NCBI RefSeq assembly: GCF_001658005.1
Contig: NZ_CP015986.1
Location: forward strand, 310,001-374,000
Length of the DNA stretch: 64,000 bases
Source of the DNA: Sphingobium sp. EP60837
GTDB taxonomy: Bacteria; Pseudomonadota; Alphaproteobacteria; Sphingomonadales; Sphingomonadaceae
Direction of reading: 5' to 3'
Shown here in pieces: positions 57,666 to 64,000 of this stretch. Position 1 is the stretch's first letter, and every line of letters starts with the position of its first letter. The notes beneath the pieces are model-generated. The model had not been told where the DNA came from, did not search any database, and was given only the letters and a program-made list of their open reading frames with translations. A program made the translations under genes and the position numbers.

Positions 57666-59104
57666 GCCGCGCCCTGCACGAGCGAACGGAACAGTCCGGC
57701 ATATTGCGCCGCGCTATGCGTCCAGGAAAAGTCAGACCGCATGCCTGCCCGCTGCATCGCTTGCCAACCGGCTTTATCCCCATGCAGCCGGATCGTCCGC
57801 GCGATCCCGCCATGCAGCGCCAGCGGATCGGATGGCGCAAACACCACGCCCGTCGCGACCCCCGCTCCAACCGCAGCCTCATTGGCGTCGATCACCGTGT
57901 CGGCCAACCCACCGACCCGCGCCACCACGGGCACGCAGCCATAGCGCAGCCCATATAGCTGGGTCAGTCCGCACGGCTCGAAGCGAGAAGGAATGAGGAT
58001 CGCGTCTCCCCCTGCCTGCATCAGATGCGACAGCGGCTCGTCATAGCCGATATGCGCGCCCACCCGACCGCGATGCCGCTCGGCCGCAGACAGGAAAGCC
58101 CCCTCCAGCGGATGGTCGCCCGCCCCCAGCACCGCCAGTTTGCCGCCAAGCCCCACCAAATGATCGATGGCGTCGGCGACCAGGTCCATGCCTTTCTGCC
58201 AGGTCAGTCGGCTGACGATGATGAAGATCGGCGCATCGTCCCGGTCCAGCCTGAAATGCTTCTCCAGCGCCCGCCGGTTGGCCGCTCGCCCGCCCAACGC
58301 CCTGCTCGTATAGCGCCGCGCGATCAACTCATCGGCTGCGGGGTCCCAGATTGCCGTGTCGATACCATTCAATATGCCGTGCAGCCGGTCAGCACGCCCG
58401 TTGATCAACCCGTCCAGCCCCATGCCTTGCGTCGGCGACCTGATCTCATCGGCATAGGTAGGGCTGACCGTAGTGATCGCATCGGCAGACACCAAACCGG
58501 CCTTCAAATAGCCGATCCCGCCATAATATTCGACGCCGTCCATTCCCCACGCTTCAGGCGGTAGCCCGAGGCCCGCGAACACATCCGCGCCGAACCGGCC
58601 CTGAAAGGCCAGGTTGTGGATCGTCACCACCTTGGGCACTCTATGAGCCGGGCCGAAGCGCATATAGGCGGCCGTCATCGCCGCCTGCCAATCATGAGCA
58701 TGCACCAGATCGGGCCGCCAGCCCTTCACGCCATCTTCCGCTATATCCGCGCCGACCCGCGACAATGCGGCGAAGCGGCGCCAGTTGTCGGACCAATCGG
58801 TCCCGCTTAGGTCGCCATAAGGCCCGCCTTCCCGCTTGAAGAAGTCTGGCGCGTCCAGCACCAGCAAGTCCAACTCGCCCACCTTCGCAGCCAATAACGC
58901 GGCGGAAGCGCCGAACAGCGCTTCATAGCGCCGAACGGTCTTCGTCTTCCCCAGCTTTGAAAGAACGGAAGGATAGCCAGGCACCAGCGTCCGCACGCCT
59001 ATGCCATGTTCCGCCAACGCGCCCGGCAAGGCCCCCGCCACATCGGCCAGCCCCCCCGTCTTGATCAGCGGATAGATTTCGGACGCGACCGAAAGAACCT
59101 GCAT
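57662..59104 (-). CDS. glgA: Glycogen synthase
   Basis: 480 aa GT5 enzyme that extends glycogen from ADP-glucose. N-terminal KTGGLADVAGALP (ADP-glucose binding) near residue 15 and C-terminal EPCGLTQLYGLRYGCVPVV (Glu/Gly-rich nucleotide site). The ATG at 59104 gives the canonical MQVLSVASEIYPL start; an upstream in-frame extension overlaps glgC and is rejected. Confidence 0.96.
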   Translation of the reverse strand: MQVLSVASEIYPLIKTGGLADVAGALPGALAEHGIGVRTLVPGYPSVLSKLGKTKTVRRYEALFGASAALLAAKVGELDLLVLDAPDFFKREGGPYGDLSGTDWSDNWRRFAALSRVGADIAEDGVKGWRPDLVHAHDWQAAMTAAYMRFGPAHRVPKVVTIHNLAFQGRFGADVFAGLGLPPEAWGMDGVEYYGGIGYLKAGLVSADAITTVSPTYADEIRSPTQGMGLDGLINGRADRLHGILNGIDTAIWDPAADELIARRYTSRALGGRAANRRALEKHFRLDRDDAPIFIIVSRLTWQKGMDLVADAIDHLVGLGGKLAVLGAGDHPLEGAFLSAAERHRGRVGAHIGYDEPLSHLMQAGGDAILIPSRFEPCGLTQLYGLRYGCVPVVARVGGLADTVIDANEAAVGAGVATGVVFAPSDPLALHGGIARTIRLHGDKAGWQAMQRAGMRSDFSWTHSAAQYAGLFRSLVQGAA

Positions 59105-59127
59105 CGCCACTATCTTGCCCAAGCGCC

Positions 59128-60387
59128 TCAGCCTGCCAGCCGGTCGATCATATATTGCGTGATTAGACACACACCATTGTCCGATCGCCGAAAGCGCTGT
59201 GCATCATGTTCGGGGTCTTCGCCAACCACCAGCCCCGGCGGGATGACCACTTCGGAATCGAGCACGCATTTATGCAATCGCGCACCCCGGCCGATCACGC
59301 AGTCCGGCATGATGATGCTCTCCGTAATGGACGAGAAGCTGTGCGTGCGCACTCCGGAAAAAAGCAGGCTTTTGTGCAGCGCGGACCCCGACACGATGCA
59401 CCCGCCCGCAATAAGCGAAGAGGTCGCGGACCCGCGCCGCCCTTCCTCATTATGCACGAACTTGGCCGGAGGCGTGACTTCCGAATAGGTCCACAGCGGC
59501 CAGTTGCGGTCATATAGGTCCAGCGACGGCACCACTTCGGTCAGGTCGATATTCGCCTGCCAATAGGCGTCCAGCGTTCCCACGTCGCGCCAATAGGGCA
59601 CCGGCTCGCTTTCGGCCCGCACACAGCTGCTTGAAAAGCGATGCGCCACCGCTTTCCCATGCTTGACGATATAGGGGATGATGTCGCCCCCGAAATCGCG
59701 CTTGCTGTTGGGGTCATCGGCATCCCGCCGCAATTCCTCGATCAGAAAGCGGGTGCGGAAGACATAGATGCCCATCGACGCCAGCGCCATCGCCGGGTTG
59801 CCCGGCATGCTCGGCGGCTTCTTGGGCTTTTCGACAAAGGCTGTGATGACGTCATTCTCATCGACATGCATGACGCCAAAGCCCGTCGCATCGCGCAGCG
59901 GCACCTCCAGGCACCCGACGGTGACGTCAGCGCCACTATCGACATGCTGCTGGAGCATTAGCTCATAGTCCATCTTATAAACATGGTCGCCCGCCAGAAT
60001 GACCATATATTCGGGAGCATAGCTTTCGATAATGTCGATATTCTGGAACACGGCGTCCGTCGTGCCTTCGTACCATTGGCTTTCCGATACGCGCTGGCTG
60101 GCGGGCAAGATGTCGAAGCTTTCGTTGCGTTCCGGCCGGAGGAAATTCCACCCGCGCTGCAAGTGCCGGATCAGCGAATGGGCCTTATACTGCGTCGCCA
60201 CGCCCATGCGCCGGATGCCACTGTTCAGCGCATTGGACAGCGCGAAATCGATGATGCGCGCCTTGCCGCCGAAATGCACCGCAGGCTTGGCGCGCCGGTC
60301 GGTCAGTTCGGCAAGGCGGCTGCCGCGTCCGCCTGCCAGGACATAGGCCATGGCGTCGCGCGCGATCGGCTGGTTTCTGGCTTGCAT
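59128..60387 (-). CDS. glgC: Glucose-1-phosphate adenylyltransferase
   Basis: 419 aa. Makes ADP-glucose, the committed step of glycogen synthesis. [34 protein letters not shown] is the nucleotidyl-transferase core near residue 14, and the C-terminal left-handed beta-helix ([21 protein letters not shown]) is complete. The ATG at 60387 follows GGAGAGGAG. An ATG at 60405 is possible but less well placed. 23 bp before glgA. Confidence 0.96.
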   Translation of the reverse strand: MQARNQPIARDAMAYVLAGGRGSRLAELTDRRAKPAVHFGGKARIIDFALSNALNSGIRRMGVATQYKAHSLIRHLQRGWNFLRPERNESFDILPASQRVSESQWYEGTTDAVFQNIDIIESYAPEYMVILAGDHVYKMDYELMLQQHVDSGADVTVGCLEVPLRDATGFGVMHVDENDVITAFVEKPKKPPSMPGNPAMALASMGIYVFRTRFLIEELRRDADDPNSKRDFGGDIIPYIVKHGKAVAHRFSSSCVRAESEPVPYWRDVGTLDAYWQANIDLTEVVPSLDLYDRNWPLWTYSEVTPPAKFVHNEEGRRGSATSSLIAGGCIVSGSALHKSLLFSGVRTHSFSSITESIIMPDCVIGRGARLHKCVLDSEVVIPPGLVVGEDPEHDAQRFRRSDNGVCLITQYMIDRLAG

Positions 60388-60436
60388 AGGGCTCCTCTCC
60401 TTCATGCCCGCGACCGCCTTCGCGCGTTCGTCGGTC

Positions 60437-62596
60437 TCAATGGTCCAGTTCCAGCATCAGGGTCGCCAGCGGCGGGATGTTGATCTCCGCCCACCCATCC
60501 TCTGCAGCGAAGACGGACCCCAGATTCCCCGTCCCGCTGCCGCCATAGTCGGCCGCATCGCTGTTCATAATTTCCCGCCAGCGCCCGCCGGCCGGCAGGC
60601 GGATGCCATAACCCTGCCGCAGCATCGGCGTGAAATGGCTGATGACGACGATGGGCGCTTCACCCGGCGCGCGCCGCGCCCAGGCGAAGACCGAATCCGC
60701 CGCCGCATCCACGAGTACCCATTCGAACCCTTCCGCCTCGCAGTCGCGGGCATGCAGCGTCGCGCGGGAGCGGTAGAGCCGGTTCAAGTCACCCACCAGC
60801 CGTTGCACCCCCTGATGCGGCGCATGGTCCAGCAGATGCCAGTCCAACGCGCGCGTCTCGCTCCACTCCTCGCGCTGGGCGAATTCCTGCCCCATGAACA
60901 GCAGCTTCTTGCCCGGATAGCCCCACATCATCGCATAATAGGCGCGCAACGTAGCGAACTTCTGCCAGTCATCCCCCGCCATCTTGTGCAGCAGCGACGC
61001 CTTGCCATGCACCACCTCGTCATGGCTCAGCGCCAGCACGAAATTCTCGGTAAAGGCGTAGAGCAGGCCGAAGGTTATATCGTCATGATGGTGGCCCCGA
61101 TGCACCGGATCGCGCGCCAGATAGCGCAGCGTGTCGTGCATGAAGCCCATATTCCATTTGAACCCGAAACCTAGCCCGCCCTCATGCACCGGATGCGAAA
61201 CCTTGGGCCAACTGGTCGACTCCTCGGCAATCGTCATGACGCCGCGATGCGTGCCATATAGCGCCTTGTTCATCTGCTGGAGGAAATCGACCGCCTCTAT
61301 ATTCTCGCGCCCGCCCTGCGCATTGGGAATCCACTCCCCATCCTTGCGCGAATAATCGAGGTACAGCATCGACGCGACCGCATCCACGCGCAGGCCATCG
61401 ACATGATAGCGCTCGGCCCAAAACAGCGCATTGTTGATCAGAAACTGCGCGACCTCCCGCCGACCAAAATTGTAGATCGCGGTATTCCAGTCGGGGTGAA
61501 ACCCCTTGCGCGGGTCCTCATGCTCATAGAGCGCCGTGCCGTCGAAGCGCGCCAACCCGTGCGCATCGGTGGGGAAATGCGCAGGCACCCAATCCAGGAT
61601 CACGCCAACCCCCGCTCGGTGCGCGCCGTCGATAAACCGCGCAAAGCCATCCGGATCACCAAAGCGCGCGGTCGGCGCATACAGGCCAGTCGTCTGATAG
61701 CCCCAGCTTGGATCATAGGGATATTCGCTGATCGGCAGGAACTCGATATGGGTAAAGCCCATGCCCACGACATAGGGGATCAGCCGGTTCGCCAGTTCGT
61801 CCCAGCTCAGGAAATGCCCATGCTCATCCTTCTGCCAGGACCCGGCATGAACTTCATAGATTGAGACAGGCTCGCGGCGCGGGTCTGCCTTCGCCCAATG
61901 GTCGCGGTGCCGCTCGTCGCCCCATTGGTGATCGGGAACGCCCGCGACGATCGATGCGGTCGAAGGCCGCAATTCCGACCGAAATGCGAAGGGGTCGGCC
62001 TTCAGCGGCAACAGCTTGCCGTCCGGCCCCATGATCTCAAACTTGTAGGGGCTGCCCGGCCCCACCTCCGGCAGGAAAATCTCCCACACCCCGGCATCCT
62101 GCCGCCGCCGCATCAGGCCCCTGCGCCCGTCCCAGCGGTTGAAGTCTCCCATGACCGACACCCGCTGCGCATTGGGCGCCCAAACGGCGAAATGCGTGCC
62201 CTCCACCCCTTCATGGGTGATCAGATGCGCGCCCATCTTGTCGAACAGGCGGCCGTGCGATCCTTCAGCGAAATAATAATCGTCCAGCGGCCCCAGCACC
62301 GGGCCAAAGCCATAAGGATCGATCATCCGATATTCGCCGCCATCGGCATAGCTGGCGTGATAGCGCAAAGGCTGGCGCTTTCTGATCGACACCTTGCCTG
62401 AAAACAGCCCGCGCGGATCCACCTGCGTCAGTGAACCGGCTTCCTTGCCGTCCAGCCTGTAGGCCGTCACGCTGACTGCTTCGGGCAGCAGCACGCAGGC
62501 AGTAAAGCCGTTGCCCGCCGGATGAACGCCAAGCGTCGCGAAAGGATCGTCCTCACGGCCTTCCAGCAGCCGGGCGATCTTTTCCGGAGTCAGCAC
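60437..62596 (-). CDS. glgB: 1,4-alpha-glucan branching enzyme
   Basis: 719 aa from a GTG at 62596 ([18 protein letters not shown]). An in-frame ATG at 62644 would overlap glgP by 29 bp and cannot be excluded. GH13 with N-terminal modules: [24 protein letters not shown] near 140, catalytic Asp in [12 protein letters not shown], Glu in TIAEEST and Asp in [10 protein letters not shown]. It introduces alpha-1,6 branches into glycogen. Confidence 0.93.
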   Translation of the reverse strand: MLTPEKIARLLEGREDDPFATLGVHPAGNGFTACVLLPEAVSVTAYRLDGKEAGSLTQVDPRGLFSGKVSIRKRQPLRYHASYADGGEYRMIDPYGFGPVLGPLDDYYFAEGSHGRLFDKMGAHLITHEGVEGTHFAVWAPNAQRVSVMGDFNRWDGRRGLMRRRQDAGVWEIFLPEVGPGSPYKFEIMGPDGKLLPLKADPFAFRSELRPSTASIVAGVPDHQWGDERHRDHWAKADPRREPVSIYEVHAGSWQKDEHGHFLSWDELANRLIPYVVGMGFTHIEFLPISEYPYDPSWGYQTTGLYAPTARFGDPDGFARFIDGAHRAGVGVILDWVPAHFPTDAHGLARFDGTALYEHEDPRKGFHPDWNTAIYNFGRREVAQFLINNALFWAERYHVDGLRVDAVASMLYLDYSRKDGEWIPNAQGGRENIEAVDFLQQMNKALYGTHRGVMTIAEESTSWPKVSHPVHEGGLGFGFKWNMGFMHDTLRYLARDPVHRGHHHDDITFGLLYAFTENFVLALSHDEVVHGKASLLHKMAGDDWQKFATLRAYYAMMWGYPGKKLLFMGQEFAQREEWSETRALDWHLLDHAPHQGVQRLVGDLNRLYRSRATLHARDCEAEGFEWVLVDAAADSVFAWARRAPGEAPIVVISHFTPMLRQGYGIRLPAGGRWREIMNSDAADYGGSGTGNLGSVFAAEDGWAEINIPPLATLMLELDH

Positions 62597-62615
62597 CGCG
62601 GCGCGCAGCCCGTCA

Positions 62616-64000
62616 TCACAGCACCTTCCAGATATCCGTCGCATATTCACGGATGGTCCGGTCCGACGAAAACCATCCCATCCGCGCGACATTATGGATC
62701 GCCATCTTGGCCCATTTCGCCTGATCGCGCCAGATGGCATCTACCTTTCTCTGGGCGGCTGAATAGCTGTCGAAATCGGCCGCCACCATGAACCAGTCAT
62801 GGTCGTAAAGCCCCTGGATCAGGTCGCGATAGCGGTTCGGCTCGTCCGGCGAAAAGACACCGCTGGCGATAGCCTCCAGCGCCTGCCCCAGTTCGCGGCT
62901 CTGCGCGATCACGTTGCGCGGATCATGACCCTGGGCCCGCCGTTCGTTCACCTCCTGCGCGGTCAGGCCAAAGATCACGATATTCTCTTCGCCGACATGG
63001 TCGCGCATCTCGACATTGGCGCCGTCCAGCGTGCCGATGGTCAGCGCGCCGTTGACCGCGAACTTCATGTTCCCGGTGCCGGACGCCTCCATGCCCGCGG
63101 TCGAAATTTGCTCCGACAGGTCCGCTGCGGGGATCATCATCTCAGCCAGCGAAACATTGTAATTAGGCACGAACTGCACCTTCAGCAGCCCCTGCACCGC
63201 AGGGTCGTGATTGACCGCCCGGGCGACGTCTCCCGCCAGCTTTATGATCAGCTTGGCATTATGATAGCTCGGCGCCGCCTTGCCACCGAACAGCTTCACG
63301 CGCGGCACCCAGTCCCGCTCGGGATGCGACCGGATTTGATCGTATAGCGACACCGCTTCGATGATGTTGAGCAGTTGGCGCTTATATTCGTGGATGCGCT
63401 TGATATGGATGTCGAACAGAGCCGCCGGATCTATCCGCGCGTTCACGCGCTGCTTCAGAAGGTCCGCCAGCGCCACCTTGTTGGCGCGCTTTACTGCAAC
63501 GAACTTCTCCTGAAAGGAGGCATCGTCGGCAAAGCGATCCAACTCCCGCAGCGCCTCCGGATCGTCCATGAACCGGTCGCCGATCGCCTCGCGGATCAAC
63601 CCGAAAAGCCCCGGATTGCATTGCATCAGCCACCGGCGGAAGGTAACGCCATTGGTCTTGTTATTGATCCGCGCTGGATAGAGCCGGTGGAAATCGGCGA
63701 ACACCGTTTCCTTCATCAACTCGGTATGCAGCGCCGACACGCCATTGACACTATGCGATCCGGCAAAGGCCAGGTTGCCCATCCGCACCCGCCGCTCGCC
63801 GCCCTCATCGATCAGCGATATACAGCCGATCGCCCGGTCGTCGAAGTGACCCGATCGCCGTGCCTCGCCCAGCAACCGGCTGTTGACGGCATAGACGATC
63901 TGCATGTGCCGGGGCAGCAGCCGCTCGAACAGCGGCACCGGCCAACTCTCCAGCGCCTCGGGCAGCAGCGTGTGGTTGGTATAACTGAACGTCCGCCGCG
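62616..64000 (-). CDS. glgP: Glycogen phosphorylase (5' end beyond the window)
   Basis: The C-terminal 461 codons of a GT35 phosphorylase; the gene enters from the right edge, so the start and N-terminal half are missing. Visible: VNGVSALHTELMK, NNKTNGVTFRRWL, IKRIHEYKRQLLN, FGGKAAPSYHNAK and the PLP lysine in EASGTGNMKFAVNGALTIG. The stop precedes the glgB start by about 20 bp. It releases glucose 1-phosphate from glycogen ends. Confidence 0.96.
   Translation of the reverse strand, partial: RRTFSYTNHTLLPEALESWPVPLFERLLPRHMQIVYAVNSRLLGEARRSGHFDDRAIGCISLIDEGGERRVRMGNLAFAGSHSVNGVSALHTELMKETVFADFHRLYPARINNKTNGVTFRRWLMQCNPGLFGLIREAIGDRFMDDPEALRELDRFADDASFQEKFVAVKRANKVALADLLKQRVNARIDPAALFDIHIKRIHEYKRQLLNIIEAVSLYDQIRSHPERDWVPRVKLFGGKAAPSYHNAKLIIKLAGDVARAVNHDPAVQGLLKVQFVPNYNVSLAEMMIPAADLSEQISTAGMEASGTGNMKFAVNGALTIGTLDGANVEMRDHVGEENIVIFGLTAQEVNERRAQGHDPRNVIAQSRELGQALEAIASGVFSPDEPNRYRDLIQGLYDHDWFMVAADFDSYSAAQRKVDAIWRDQAKWAKMAIHNVARMGWFSSDRTIREYATDIWKVL

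Overview
The window is GC-rich chromosomal DNA that reads as an alphaproteobacterium of the Sphingomonadaceae (Sphingobium/Sphingomonas/Novosphingobium type). This placement is inferred from protein style and gene order: a thiolase-like/DUF35/enoyl-CoA hydratase catabolic cluster with PQQ dehydrogenases, a tandem pair of cysteine desulfurases, and the order glyA-rpiB-nrdR-trmJ. It was not tested by any database search.

Left part (1-27964) is mostly core genome: alaS; the malic enzyme maeB; an L,D-transpeptidase; a lipoprotein overlapping hisI; tRNA-His; hupB; lon with a heat-shock-like promoter; ebfC and dnaX; and the signal recognition particle RNA gene ffs upstream of dnaX. Next comes an apparent operon of two cysteine desulfurases, a [2Fe-2S] ferredoxin and a class A beta-lactamase with the cysteine pair typical of class A carbapenemases. 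It is followed by an alpha/beta hydrolase, an HPP-CBS membrane protein, rpiB-glyA-nrdR-trmJ, a chorismate mutase, rpsD, an M28 peptidase, an agmatine-to-putrescine operon (aguA, a small membrane protein, aguB, a monooxygenase-like gene), a family 5 uracil-DNA glycosylase, folK and tRNA-Lys.

Middle part (27997-55810) is a roughly 28 kb catabolic island built on CoA thioesters, with two TetR regulators. Module 1 is a long plus-strand operon (30730-43490): kinase-like protein, SDR, ACAD10/11-type acyl-CoA dehydrogenase, MFS transporter, acyl-CoA ligase, PQQ-heme lipoprotein dehydrogenase, FadJ-like bifunctional enzyme, thiolase-like protein, DUF35 protein and exported SMP-30 lactonase-like lipoprotein. 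A divergent thiolase/NpdG/TetR unit lies opposite. Module 2 (43500-55810) has a quinone oxidoreductase, SnoaL-like protein, LLM flavin enzyme, double-domain CoA-transferase, flavin reductase, hydratase, TetR and a second PQQ-heme dehydrogenase on the minus strand. Divergent to these are another hydratase, a second DUF35 and a second thiolase-like protein. Three near-identical palindromes lie upstream of the TetR gene, the hydratase/flavin reductase unit and the divergent PQQ dehydrogenase/hydratase promoter, and predict a local regulon.

The kinase + ACAD10/11-type dehydrogenase + SDR + ligase + transporter set resembles the 4-hydroxyacyl-CoA phosphorylation route known from levulinate catabolism. 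The thiolase-like proteins lack the thiolase cysteine and carry tyrosine in place of histidine, as in Ltp2-type retro-aldolases. Together these suggest oxidation, uptake, CoA activation, dehydration and aldol or thiolytic cleavage of a hydroxylated or lactone-forming, possibly branched, substrate. The substrate is not visible in the sequence.

Right end (55794-64000) is a minus-strand glycogen operon, glgP (cut by the window edge), glgB, glgC, glgA, glgX. No insertion sequence, prophage or CRISPR array was seen, and no gap without a gene exceeds about 250 bases.
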